Assembly (NCBI RefSeq): GCF_020991375.1
Contig: NZ_JAJLQZ010000002.1
Location: 124,001-188,000, forward strand
DNA from: Glycomyces amatae
GTDB lineage: Bacteria > Actinomycetota > Actinomycetes > Mycobacteriales > Micromonosporaceae
Direction: 5' to 3'
DNA length: 64,000 nucleotides
The notes beneath the pieces are model-generated. The model was given only the letters and a program-made list of their open reading frames with translations, was not told the DNA's origin and searched no databases. A program made the position numbers and the translations under genes. This document shows positions 1 to 8,387 of this stretch, piece by piece; the first letter of the stretch is position 1, and the number at the start of each line of letters is the position of its first letter.

Positions 1-413
1 CGCACCAGCACGATCACCTTGACCCCCGGCAGGTCCCGGGCGAAGCGCTCGGCCGCCAGCGGGTGGTACAGGTAGTACGGGCTCGACTCGAAGCCCACCG
101 GGGCGAGCCCGGTGTGGTCGGCGATCCGCCGCGCGCTCGCCTGCGTCGGAAAGTGCCCCCGGTACCAGGCCATGCCGCGCCCGTACCCGGTGTCGAAGTA
201 GTGGACGCCCTTGTGGAACACCGGCTTCAGCATCGCCGGATGCTGGGCCAGGGCCCGGTACAGGGACGTGGTGCCGCAGCGCTGGCCGCCGCAGATCAGC
301 AGGCCCGGCAGGATCCGCGAGGAGGCGGTCAGCCGCCCGAAGGTGCGGGACGAGTGGCCGACGACGGCCTTCAGCCGTCCCGGGATGCGCTCGCGGAGCG
401 TTCGCTGGCTCAT
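1..413 (-). CDS. Sulfotransferase family protein (3' part missing)
   Basis: PAPS-dependent sulfotransferase, cut by the left window edge; about 137 N-terminal residues are visible. Near residues 28-42 lies LLICGGQRCGTTSLY, the 5'-phosphosulfate loop of the family (normally GxxRxGTTxL). Near residues 112-137 the segment SSPYYLYHPLAA followed by VKVIVLVR matches the 3'-phosphate-binding region. The ATG at 413 follows GGAGGAG with 8 nt spacing. It is the last visible gene of a minus-strand run, 16 nt after the phosphotransferase-like gene, whose other members look like polysaccharide assembly genes. Sulfation of a surface glycan is therefore the likely role (inference). The acceptor cannot be named. 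Confidence 0.85.
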   Translation of the reverse strand, partial: MSQRTLRERIPGRLKAVVGHSSRTFGRLTASSRILPGLLICGGQRCGTTSLYRALAQHPAMLKPVFHKGVHYFDTGYGRGMAWYRGHFPTQASARRIADHTGLAPVGFESSPYYLYHPLAAERFARDLPGVKVIVLV

Positions 414-429
414 ATGGGTGACTCCTCCG

Positions 430-1689
430 TCAACGCGTTCCGTCGGCGCCGTTCGCCGGCGCGGTGCGCTGGCGGGCGATGTGGCGCAGCAGGGTCGGCA
501 GCAGCCAGCGGCCGAGGGCCCCGAGCGCGGCGCCGGCCCGCTCGGCCTGGTCGCCCATGTAGCGCGCGGCGAGGTCCACCAGGTACAGCAGCACGGTCGC
601 CTCGGCCTCGGCGGGCGCGACGCCCATGGGCGCGAGCACCGCGGGCGCGTCGGCGACGAGCCCGAGCACGGCGGTGGTCGGGTCCATCCCCTTGGTGACG
701 ATGTCGTCCTGGAGCCGGTAGTGGGCGGCGTCGAAGCCGTAGGGCACGCCGGTCTCGAAGCGCTCGAGGTCCCACAGGTAGATGACCTCGTCGGTCTCGC
801 GGGTGTTCCACGGGGCCCAGTCGCCGTGCCAGGCGCCGAAGGTCATCTCGCTGGCGGCGTACCGGTCGAGGAGGGTCTCCCCGGCGGTCTGGAGCGTGTC
901 GGCGTCCTGCTCGGCGCGCTCGGCGAGCGTCTTCAGGCGCGAGCGCAGCCGCGCGGCGTAGTCCGAGTCGCCCAGGGACGAGCGGGAGTCCCCGCAGGCG
1001 CCGGCGAGCTCGCGCATGGCGGCGACGCGGCGCCCGGGGCCGAGGTCCGCCGGCTCGGTCCAGGCCGGGAGCGCGGAGGCCACCATGACGTTGCAGCCGT
1101 TCCACTCGCCCGCGTGGAGCAGCCGCGGGACCCGCAGCAGCCTGAGGTCGCAGTGCTCGCTCAGGCGCCTGGTGGCCGCGATCTCGGCGTCCACCAGTTC
1201 GCGGGTGAGCGGGTTGACCCCGAGCTTGGCGAACGCGACCGTCTCGGCGTTCCCGTCGAGGACCTGGAGCACCGGCTTGCGGTTCGCCCGGGCCGGTCCG
1301 ATGTGGATGCTCAAGTGGACCTCGTGGCCGAGCGCCGACGCCAGGTGCTCGTCGATGCCCCGGGCGCCGTCGACCTCGAGCCGGTGCGGCAGCAGCAGGC
1401 GGTCGACGCCCAGGCGCAGCGCCAGCACGGCGGCGTCGCGCTTGAGCCGGGCGCCGCGCGCGGCGGGCCTGGCGTAGCGCGAGAGCGCGGCCGCGGCGAC
1501 CTTGCGGTCGGCGGCCGGGACGAGCACGCGGGGCCTGCGCCGCCCCGGCACGATGATGTAGGGCCGGCGCGCGCCCTTCGCCTCGGGAGGCGCCGCCCCG
1601 TTCCCGCCGGGGTAGAGCTGGTCGATCACCTCCGCCAGGTAGGTCGCCCGCCTCCGCAGGTCGTCGGCGGTCTTCAGGGCTCGGCTCAT
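430..1689 (-). CDS. APH-fold phosphotransferase-like protein
   Basis: A 419-residue protein with the kinase core of the aminoglycoside/choline phosphotransferase fold. HGDWAPWN (about residues 305-312) is the HGDxxxxN catalytic loop, and YLWDLERFE just after it supplies the metal-binding Asp. The N-terminal half is unlike antibiotic kinases and contains a repeated-R basic region. The start ATG overlaps the stop of the upstream O-antigen ligase-like gene as ATGA, so the genes are translationally coupled. Between a glycan polymerase/ligase and a sulfotransferase, phosphorylation of a sugar or polyprenyl-glycan is more plausible than drug resistance (inference). Substrate unknown. Confidence 0.75.
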   Translation of the reverse strand: MSRALKTADDLRRRATYLAEVIDQLYPGGNGAAPPEAKGARRPYIIVPGRRRPRVLVPAADRKVAAAALSRYARPAARGARLKRDAAVLALRLGVDRLLLPHRLEVDGARGIDEHLASALGHEVHLSIHIGPARANRKPVLQVLDGNAETVAFAKLGVNPLTRELVDAEIAATRRLSEHCDLRLLRVPRLLHAGEWNGCNVMVASALPAWTEPADLGPGRRVAAMRELAGACGDSRSSLGDSDYAARLRSRLKTLAERAEQDADTLQTAGETLLDRYAASEMTFGAWHGDWAPWNTRETDEVIYLWDLERFETGVPYGFDAAHYRLQDDIVTKGMDPTTAVLGLVADAPAVLAPMGVAPAEAEATVLLYLVDLAARYMGDQAERAGAALGALGRWLLPTLLRHIARQRTAPANGADGTR

Positions 1690-3104
1690 CGCTTCTCCGT
1701 CTCTGGGCCAAGGGTCCCGGTTTCGGGACCGGGCGAATGCGCGTCCTCGGCGGCGGCGGTGCCGTTCGCGGCGAGGAGGACGTAGCTGAGCAGGGTGAGC
1801 AGGAGGGGCGTGACGAGGGCGTTGTAGTAGAACATCGACAGCAGCGAGAACGCGACCACGGCGCTGCCCGCGATGCCGATCGCGCTGTGGTCCTTCCTGA
1901 AGCGCCACAGGACCGCGAGCGCGAACCCGAGGTAGGTCACCGTGCCCGCGATGCCGTGGGCGAACATGACCTGCCAGAACTGGCCGTTCCCGCCGAGGGT
2001 GCGCCCGCCGCAGCGGGGGCACTCGGGGGTCGGGCCGACGGCGATCGACTCGCCCGAGCCGAGGGTCTTCCTGGTGGAGCCGAATCCGAGCACGGGGGAG
2101 TGCTCCACGACCAGCTCGGTGGCGCGCTCGGACGAGAAGGCCCGGCCCTCGTCGGAGTGGCCGTTGTCGAGCCGGGCCTGGACCACCGTCCCCAGCGGCG
2201 TGAGCATGATGAGGAGCACCGCGGCGCAGCCGGCCCCGCCGAGCGCGAGCATCCCGCCGGGGCGGCCCGAGATCAGCAGCCGCAGCGCCGCGAAGACGGC
2301 GATGGCGGCCAGGCCGAGCCACAGGCCGCGGTTCATCGAGTACACGGCCGGCACCAGCGAGACGACGAGGAGTGCGACCGCGGCGACGCGCCACTTCACG
2401 GCGTTCGGGACGCAGAAGGCGGCCACGACGGCCCACACGGCGGTGATCGCGAAGTTGTTGCCCCAGGTGTTCGTGTACCCCCACGGCGCCGAGGGCCGCG
2501 GCGTCTCGTAGCCGAGGAAGTCCATGGTCTGGGCCGCGGCGGGGTGCACCAGCGACTGCACGAACCCGTCCTTGGCGACGGAGTGGGGCAGCAGGGCCTC
2601 CACGGGGGAGGTGTACTCGAAGCCCCCGGCGAAGGTCCCCAGGAGCCCGCCCGCGACGGTGACGACGAACAGCCACGCGAGCAGCCGCACCAGGCGCTCG
2701 CGCCGCAGCCGACCTTCGAGGACGAGGTTGTAGGCCCACAGGGCGATGAGGGTGCAGCAGCAGTAGAAGCCGAACCGGTACGTGGCCCCCGCCAGGCTCG
2801 AGAACCAGGTCTCGGGCACCACCCCGGGCGGGTCGACGCCGAGGTTCGCCAGGCTCAGGGTGACCGCGAGCAGGAACAGCAGCCACCAGCCGAACGCGGG
2901 CGGGACGGCGATCGAGCGCCGCCGCACCAGCTTGACGGCGGCGACGGCGGCCACGAACGGGATCGCCAGGACGCCGAGGCCGAGCGCCCACCACAGCGGG
3001 TAGGCGGCCATGAGCCAGAACAGCGAGCCGCCCTCCCGCGAGGAGGGCCGCTCTAGGCCGAGCCGCCCGCGCCCGGCGGCGCGGGCGGCCGAGAGGAGGA
3101 TCAT
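1686..3104 (-). CDS. O-antigen ligase/polymerase-like membrane protein
   Basis: A 472-residue polytopic membrane protein with about ten to twelve hydrophobic segments. A large loop between the later segments begins RLDNGHSDEGRA and includes LGFGSTRKTLGSG and ECPRCGGRTLGGNGQF. This arrangement (many helices, one large periplasmic-side loop with Arg and a GxG-type stretch) is that of the Wzy/WaaL family. The ATG at 3104 overlaps the stop of the Wzz-like gene as ATGA, and its own stop overlaps the next start in the same way. Likely role: polymerising or transferring an exopolysaccharide at the membrane. The CxxC-like pair in the loop is not typical. Ligase cannot be told from polymerase here. 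Confidence 0.75.
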   Translation of the reverse strand: MILLSAARAAGRGRLGLERPSSREGGSLFWLMAAYPLWWALGLGVLAIPFVAAVAAVKLVRRRSIAVPPAFGWWLLFLLAVTLSLANLGVDPPGVVPETWFSSLAGATYRFGFYCCCTLIALWAYNLVLEGRLRRERLVRLLAWLFVVTVAGGLLGTFAGGFEYTSPVEALLPHSVAKDGFVQSLVHPAAAQTMDFLGYETPRPSAPWGYTNTWGNNFAITAVWAVVAAFCVPNAVKWRVAAVALLVVSLVPAVYSMNRGLWLGLAAIAVFAALRLLISGRPGGMLALGGAGCAAVLLIMLTPLGTVVQARLDNGHSDEGRAFSSERATELVVEHSPVLGFGSTRKTLGSGESIAVGPTPECPRCGGRTLGGNGQFWQVMFAHGIAGTVTYLGFALAVLWRFRKDHSAIGIAGSAVVAFSLLSMFYYNALVTPLLLTLLSYVLLAANGTAAAEDAHSPGPETGTLGPETEKR

Positions 3105-4762
3105 CGCTGCTCGGCCGAGCGGGCCGCCGGGGTCGCCACCGCGGGGATCGTCTCGGTCGGCGCCTCGCCGTCCTCGACGGCCTCGAGCGAGTCCGTGGGC
3201 GTCTCGTCCGCCGACACCGCGTGCCCCGAGGCGAGCTCGCGGCGGGCGGTCGGCAGCGGCACGGCGTTCATCGGGCCGAGCACGCCCGGCAGCAGGACCG
3301 CTCCGAGGAGCGGCGTGTCGATCTGGCGCATGGCGACCGCGGCGGCGGCGGTCTCGGTGATGGCGTCTCGCTGGGACTGGACCGCGAGGATCACCGCGTC
3401 GGCGTGCCCGGCGAGCAGCTGCGCGTCGGCCGAGCACGACAGCGGCGGCGCGTCCACGACGACGAACCGCCCGGCCTCGGCGAGCGTCGCGAACGTCTCG
3501 GCGGCGGCCTCGCTGGTGGGCCCGGCGGCGCGGGCCGCGGCGCCGGGGCCGATGACGTTGAGGCTCGGCTGCCGCGGGGCGGCCTGGGTGGCCGCGGCGA
3601 GGCCGACGCGCCCGGCCCAGACGTCGGCCAGGCCCGGGACGGGCTCGGTGCCGAACAGCTCGGGCAGGCCCACGGTGGTGCTCGGGTTCGCGGTGACGGC
3701 GGTGACGCGGTCCCCGGCGCGGGACATGGCGGTGGCGAGGTTGGCGGCGACGACGCTGGCGGCCGGACCGGGGGCGACCCCGGCGACGACGATCACGCGC
3801 TGCTCGCCGGTGAGCTGGGAGGCCACCACGTTGCGCAGCTGGGAGAACACCCGGCCGCCGGGGCTGTAGGCCCCGAAGACCTCGCGGCGCTGGAACTTCA
3901 CGGCCGGGGGCACGGAGGCGAGCACGTCGAGCTCGCAGCGCTCGACCAGGTCGGCCGGGTAGGACACCTTGCGGGCCAGGCGGTGCCGGGCCCAGGCGAG
4001 CATGAGGCCCAGCGGCAGGCCGACACCGAGCGCGGCGGCGAGGTTGAACGCCATGTTGGGGCTCACCGGCGCCTCGGGCAGCGCGGGCTGGTTGATGACC
4101 CGCCCGGGCGAGACGGCGGTCTGCTCGGCCTCCAGCGCGGCGATGTCGGCTTCGAGCTCGCCCGCCTGGCCGCGCAGGTCGTCCAGGGCGGACTCCAGCG
4201 AGGCCCGTCCGCCGTCGCCCGAGTCCATGCCGGACAGCTCGTCCTCGGCGGCGGCGATGTCGGCGTTGACCGCGTCGAGCCCGACCGCGGTCGACTCGAT
4301 CGCGCGGTCGAGCGAGGCGGTGGCCCCGGTGAGGCGGTGCGCGAGGTAGGCGTCGCTGAAGGCCACGGCCCCGGCCCTGGCGCCTTCGGCGGTGTCGGCC
4401 CGGAAGGCGATCTCCAGCACGGACGTGTTGGGCGGCACCGTCACCGAGACCTGCGAGAGCAGGTCGGCGTCCGGGTCGGCGCCGAGCGCCTCGGCCGCGC
4501 CCTCGGCGACCTGCGTGGACTTCACCAGCTGGGCCTCGGTGTCGAGGTTGACCTGGCCGGCGGTGCGCGCGCCGGCGACGTCGGTGTCGCTCGCGGTCGG
4601 CAGCACGAGGACCGAGGCGGTCGACTCGTAGACCTGCTCGGTCACCGTCGTGTAGGCGAAGCCGGCGGCGACCGCCACGGCCGCCGTTCCGATGACGAGC
4701 CACCAGGAGCGGCGGACGATGACGCCGTAATCGGCGAGCGTGCGGGCGGCAGGGGTCCTCAA
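3101..4762 (-). CDS. Wzz/CpsD-like chain-length protein with degenerate ATP site
   Basis: A 553-residue tandem of a Wzz domain and a BY-kinase-like domain. Two membrane helices (about residues 16-38 and 215-240) flank a coiled-coil extracellular region, as in polysaccharide co-polymerases. The C-terminal half resembles CpsD/Wzc ATPase, but the Walker A region reads GVAPGPAASVV (about residue 325), with no GKS/T lysine. The A' motif reads VTANPST instead of the usual DAD. Walker B (RFVVVDAPPL) is kept. There is no tyrosine-rich tail. I chose the TTG at 4762, which follows AGAAAGG by 8 nt and gives the usual short cytoplasmic start. It heads a coupled operon and probably controls chain length without kinase activity (inference). 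Confidence 0.8.
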   Translation of the reverse strand: MRTPAARTLADYGVIVRRSWWLVIGTAAVAVAAGFAYTTVTEQVYESTASVLVLPTASDTDVAGARTAGQVNLDTEAQLVKSTQVAEGAAEALGADPDADLLSQVSVTVPPNTSVLEIAFRADTAEGARAGAVAFSDAYLAHRLTGATASLDRAIESTAVGLDAVNADIAAAEDELSGMDSGDGGRASLESALDDLRGQAGELEADIAALEAEQTAVSPGRVINQPALPEAPVSPNMAFNLAAALGVGLPLGLMLAWARHRLARKVSYPADLVERCELDVLASVPPAVKFQRREVFGAYSPGGRVFSQLRNVVASQLTGEQRVIVVAGVAPGPAASVVAANLATAMSRAGDRVTAVTANPSTTVGLPELFGTEPVPGLADVWAGRVGLAAATQAAPRQPSLNVIGPGAAARAAGPTSEAAAETFATLAEAGRFVVVDAPPLSCSADAQLLAGHADAVILAVQSQRDAITETAAAAVAMRQIDTPLLGAVLLPGVLGPMNAVPLPTARRELASGHAVSADETPTDSLEAVEDGEAPTETIPAVATPAARSAEQR

Positions 4763-4995
4763 CGCGAAAGCCTTTCTCGTTCTTGGGATCTCGGTTGAGT
4801 AACGAGTGATGAGCCGTTCAGGTGACGGGGGCGCCGGACCCGTCGGCGCCCGAGGGGCTGGAAAGGTGGTATTCGGGCATGTGGGATGGCGAAAACCGAT
4901 TTGTTCGCTAATATGTTGTTTCGCGCATTTTGAAGCTCGGTCACATTGGACTGTGCCTCCTGGACGCGGGCACACGAGACGGAAGCAGGTGGACG
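4763..4995. promoter_or_regulatory. Divergent promoter region, Wzz-like / GH26
   Basis: This 233-nt spacer separates the divergent polysaccharide operon and the glycosidase gene. Its centre (about 4880-4945) is much richer in A/T than its surroundings. An imperfect inverted repeat, GCGAAAAC at 4889-4896 and GTTTCGC at 4918-4924, lies there and could be an operator or hairpin. I could not pick one convincing -35/-10 pair for either direction. Confidence 0.4.
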
Positions 4996-6870
4996 ATGAG
5001 CGATCCGGAGCACAAGCAGCGGCGCTGGGCCGGGCGCGGCCTGGTGACCGTCCTGGGGGTCCTGCCGCTGGTCCTGGCCGGGTTCGTGATCGGGTACGGC
5101 GTCGGCTCCGACGGCGACCGCCTCGGCGAGACCCTCGACGAGGCCTGGGAGGGCGGGGAGGGCACGGTCGACCACCGGCCGCTCGCGGCCTCCTTCGTCG
5201 CCACCGGCGTCGCGGGCCCCGCGCCCGACGCGCCCGCCGTGCTGCCCGTCGGCTACTCCGAGGACCTCGGCATCGCCGTCACCCACCTCCAGTTCGCGAT
5301 CGACGAGTCCACCGTGCGCCCCGGCCACACCGCCGAGCTGCGGCTGCCCGTCGCCGTCCCGCCCGATAGCGAGGGCATGACCCTCGAGGTCGCCTCCGTC
5401 CGCCCCGTGCACTGCCTGTGCTCGCTGACGGCCGCCTCGGCGCCGCCGTACGGGACCGTCTGGGACGTGGCCGAAGTCGACGCCTCCTCCACCGAGGTCG
5501 TCTTCGACGTGACCGGCGCGATCGACGCGCCCGGCCGCTACGGCTTCGCCGTCACCTCGCCCGACCGCGAGGCCTACGTCGAGTTCGAGGGCGCCGAGTA
5601 CGGCGGCGGCCCCGCCCTGCGGACCGTCTCCGAACCGCCCGCGCCCCCGTCGAGGCCGGTCCCGCCGACCGCGCCCGCGCCCTACCCGCACCCGGACCCG
5701 ACCGGCACCGACGCGGCCCCCTCCCCGTCGGAGGACCCGTCGCCGGCCGCCGAGAGCCCGCTGCCCGTGGCGGACCCGACGCCCTCGTCCGCCCCGACGG
5801 CTCCGGCCGAACCGGCGCCCTCGTCCGACCCGGGCGCCGTCCCGGGCCTGCCCGCCATGGACCCGACCACGGCGGGCCCGCCCGAGTCGCCCACCGGCGA
5901 GTCGGGCCCGACCGAGGACGGCTTGAGCGACTGCCGGACCGGGGCCAAGCTCATCCCCACCTGCGGGGCCCTCATCGGCGTCTCGCCCGGCTCGCACACC
6001 TCCAAGGACAAGGAGGACGAGCACCTCGTCTTCGAGTCCAGGGTGGAGAAGACGCAGCAGATCCACCACGCCTACCACCGGGGGATCGAGAAGGTCTTCC
6101 CCACCGAGGACCAGATCGCGCTCACGAACGACCCCGAGCACCCGCGGACCCTCCTGCTCAACTGGAAGCCGCAGGCCGCCACCTGGGCCGAGATCGCCGC
6201 CGGGGACCCGGAGGTCGACGCGTTCCTCGACCGGCTCGCCGCCCACCTCAAGGAGAACTTCGACAAGCCGTTCTTCTTCACCGTCCACCACGAGCCCGAG
6301 AACGACGTGATCCAGGAGGAGGGCTCCGGCATGGAGGCCGCCGACTACGCCGACATGTACCGGCACGTCGTCGAGCGTCTGCGCGGGGCCGGGGTCGACA
6401 ACCTCGTCACCGTCATGAACTACATGGGCTACCTCAAATGGGTCGAGAAGCCCTGGCACCACGAGCTCTACCCCGGCGACGACGTGGTCGACTGGATCGG
6501 CCTCTCGGGCTACGGCCAGTCGCTCAAGGACGACGGCCACTCCGACTTCGGGGAGATCGTCGACCAGACCAACGACACCGCCTGGCCCGGGTTCTACCAC
6601 TGGATCGCCAGGGAGCACCCGTCCAAGCCGATGATGCTCGCCGAATGGGGCGTCTTCCAGATGGACGAGTACCCCGACCACCAGGCGACGGTGTTCGAGG
6701 CCGCCCGCTACCAGATGGCCCACTACCCGAGGCTCAAGGCGATCGTCTACTTCGAGTCGCCCGACGCCGAGGGCCGCAACTCCGAGGTCCACCACGACCC
6801 GGAGGTCCTGGAGGCCTTCAAGACCCTGATGCGGTCGCCGCACTTCCAAGTGCGGCTCGAATGGCCTTAG
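4996..6870 (+). CDS. Membrane-anchored GH26-like glycoside hydrolase
   Basis: A 624-residue protein. Residues about 15-37 are one hydrophobic helix preceded by KQRRWAGR, giving a signal anchor. A beta-rich region follows to about 215, then a Pro/Ser/Ala/Asp linker to about 310, then a TIM-barrel-type hydrolase domain. HHEPEND places the probable acid/base at E433, and MLAEWGVF the probable nucleophile at E550. The pattern fits GH26 and relatives (beta-mannanase, exo-mannanase, lichenase). The ATG at 4996 follows GCAGGTGG. It diverges from the polysaccharide operon, so it may trim or release that polymer or attack an external mannan. GH family assignment is by motif only. Confidence 0.7.
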   Translation: MSDPEHKQRRWAGRGLVTVLGVLPLVLAGFVIGYGVGSDGDRLGETLDEAWEGGEGTVDHRPLAASFVATGVAGPAPDAPAVLPVGYSEDLGIAVTHLQFAIDESTVRPGHTAELRLPVAVPPDSEGMTLEVASVRPVHCLCSLTAASAPPYGTVWDVAEVDASSTEVVFDVTGAIDAPGRYGFAVTSPDREAYVEFEGAEYGGGPALRTVSEPPAPPSRPVPPTAPAPYPHPDPTGTDAAPSPSEDPSPAAESPLPVADPTPSSAPTAPAEPAPSSDPGAVPGLPAMDPTTAGPPESPTGESGPTEDGLSDCRTGAKLIPTCGALIGVSPGSHTSKDKEDEHLVFESRVEKTQQIHHAYHRGIEKVFPTEDQIALTNDPEHPRTLLLNWKPQAATWAEIAAGDPEVDAFLDRLAAHLKENFDKPFFFTVHHEPENDVIQEEGSGMEAADYADMYRHVVERLRGAGVDNLVTVMNYMGYLKWVEKPWHHELYPGDDVVDWIGLSGYGQSLKDDGHSDFGEIVDQTNDTAWPGFYHWIAREHPSKPMMLAEWGVFQMDEYPDHQATVFEAARYQMAHYPRLKAIVYFESPDAEGRNSEVHHDPEVLEAFKTLMRSPHFQVRLEWP

Positions 6871-7452
6871 TCAGGGCTTCGGGGCCTTGGGATGGCGCTT
6901 GTACGGGGACACGTAGCGGTCGTCGGCGACCCAGAACCGCCAGGCGGTGTCGGCCGCCTTCGTGATCCCCGTCCGGGGCCCGGCGAGCACCGCCGGCGCC
7001 TCGGCGGCCGCCCGCACGGCACCGACCATGTCGGCGCCGTCGTCGGACCGGTCCCAGCCCATGGCCTGCGCCAGCCGCGCCGGGCCGCGCGCCAGGTCCC
7101 GGTCCGGCACCCGCTCGCCCCGGCGCCGCCGCGCCGCCGCGGCCCCGTCCACGACCTCGCCGGCGCGCAGCAGCACCCCGGCCCCGAACCCGGCCTCGCC
7201 GCAGACCAGGTTGGCGCAGTAGTGCATCCCGTACGTGAAGTAGACGTACAGGTGCCCCGCGGGCCCGAACATGACCGCCGTGCGATTGGTCGGCCCCCGG
7301 AAGGAGTGCGAGGCCGGATCGTCCTGGCGGTACGCCTCGACCTCGGTCAACCGGACCGTGACGCCGTTCGCGGTCACCGTGCAGCCCAGCAGCTCCGGCG
7401 CCACCGCGACCGGGTCCCGCGCGAAGAAGGACCGGTCCAGCGGGGCGCTCAC
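6871..7452 (-). CDS. 3-methyladenine DNA glycosylase, AAG/MPG family
   Basis: A 193-residue protein matching the alkyladenine glycosylase family, which removes alkylated purines in base-excision repair. TEVEAY (residues 36-41) holds the catalytic Glu, E39 by alignment with human E125. NRTAVMFGPAGHLYVYFTYG and MHYCANLV are family signatures, and LARGPARLAQAMG is the conserved C-terminal block. The GTG start overlaps the stop of the DUF3515 gene as GTGA, so the two are coupled. Its stop codon abuts the stop of the convergent GH26-like gene with no base between them. Confidence 0.92.
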   Translation of the reverse strand: MSAPLDRSFFARDPVAVAPELLGCTVTANGVTVRLTEVEAYRQDDPASHSFRGPTNRTAVMFGPAGHLYVYFTYGMHYCANLVCGEAGFGAGVLLRAGEVVDGAAAARRRRGERVPDRDLARGPARLAQAMGWDRSDDGADMVGAVRAAAEAPAVLAGPRTGITKAADTAWRFWVADDRYVSPYKRHPKAPKP

Positions 7453-7997
7453 GCGCAACCGGTCGGGGCGTCCGCCGCGACCGGGATCTTCTCGCCGATG
7501 ACGTTCGACAGGTCGTTCAGCACGTCCACCGGCTGCTCGTACTCCTCGGGGAAGCCCACCGCCACCGGCACCTGCCGGTCGAGCGTCGTCCACTCGGCGC
7601 CGTCCCCCTCGGAGAACCAGCACACGCCGTTGAGCTTGTAGACCGCGGCCGTGTCCTCGACCGCGACCGGCTCGGCCCCGCAGGTCGCCACGACCGCCGG
7701 GTCGCCGTAGGCCATCACGGACTCCGCCGCGCGCTCGCCGCCCTCGACCGGGCGCGCCTCCAGCCCGCCCGCCGTCTCCGGCGCGGTCGCCGTCAGCGCC
7801 AGGCACACCACCGCGTCCTCGTCGCCCAGCGCGGGGACCTCCACCGACACCGGGGACAGGTCCTCCTGCACCAGGTCCGCGTCCTCGGCCTCGGGCGCGA
7901 TCGCGTTGAACACCACGATGCCCGCCACCACGGCGACCGGCACCGCCACGGCGGTCGCCAGGACCGCCGGAAGCCTCGACTTGCCCACAGAGCCCAA
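7449..7997 (-). CDS. DUF3515-family secreted or anchored protein
   Basis: A 182-residue protein with an N-terminal hydrophobic segment (about residues 10-30) after a short basic stretch, then an extracytoplasmic domain. It has the DUF3515 pattern: an early VCLALTATAP block, a CGAEPVAV block, GVCWFSEG, and a final Cys. The cysteines probably form disulfides outside the cell. I used the TTG at 7997, 10 nt after GAGGGG; a GTG nine bases downstream is an alternative. This family commonly sits beside thiL and an Lrp-type sensor in actinobacteria, as here. Its biochemical function is not known. Confidence 0.8.
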   Translation of the reverse strand: MGSVGKSRLPAVLATAVAVPVAVVAGIVVFNAIAPEAEDADLVQEDLSPVSVEVPALGDEDAVVCLALTATAPETAGGLEARPVEGGERAAESVMAYGDPAVVATCGAEPVAVEDTAAVYKLNGVCWFSEGDGAEWTTLDRQVPVAVGFPEEYEQPVDVLNDLSNVIGEKIPVAADAPTGCA

Positions 7998-8011
7998 GCG
8001 GACCGCACCCC

Positions 8012-8245
8012 TCAGATCTTGAGAATCGAACAGGTCAGCGTGCGGGTAATGCCCGCCACCCTCTGGACTCTACTCACCACGGCGGTTCCCAGGTCGTGGA
8101 CGGTGGCGGCCTCGGTGAGCACCACCACGTCATAGGGCCCGGTGACGGTGTCGACCCTGATCACGCCCTCGATCTCGGAGACGGCGTCGGCCACCCGGCC
8201 GGCCATGCCGACCTCGGTCTGCACCAGTATGTACGCCTGCACCAC
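8012..8245 (-). CDS. Stand-alone Lrp/AsnC ligand-binding (RAM) domain protein
   Basis: A 77-residue protein made only of the Lrp/AsnC C-terminal ligand-binding fold (ferredoxin-like, beta-alpha-beta-beta-alpha-beta): QAYILVQTEVG at the first strand and helix, VTGPYDVVVL in the middle, and a final TLTCSILKI strand. It has no helix-turn-helix, so it cannot bind DNA alone. Such proteins act as amino-acid-responsive oligomers or partners of full regulators. Two GTG codons, 8245 and 8242, follow GAGGAGG by 6 and 9 nt, and either could initiate. It diverges from thiL. Confidence 0.88.
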   Translation of the reverse strand: MVQAYILVQTEVGMAGRVADAVSEIEGVIRVDTVTGPYDVVVLTEAATVHDLGTAVVSRVQRVAGITRTLTCSILKI

Positions 8246-8387
8246 GCCAGGCCTCCTCAGGGAAAGGGGCGGAGGGGGATCGGCGGTCGAACTCGACACG
8301 GGCGGGCCTGACCGGTTCCCGATCGGGGTTGAGCGAAGATTAGCGAGTGGAACACCGATCTTCAACCACCCCGGAAATGACACGGCC

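Noticed and set aside
8250-8387. TPP riboswitch before thiL
   Set aside because: I looked for the conserved CUGAGA-type core and found none. The gap is also short and shared with a divergent gene.
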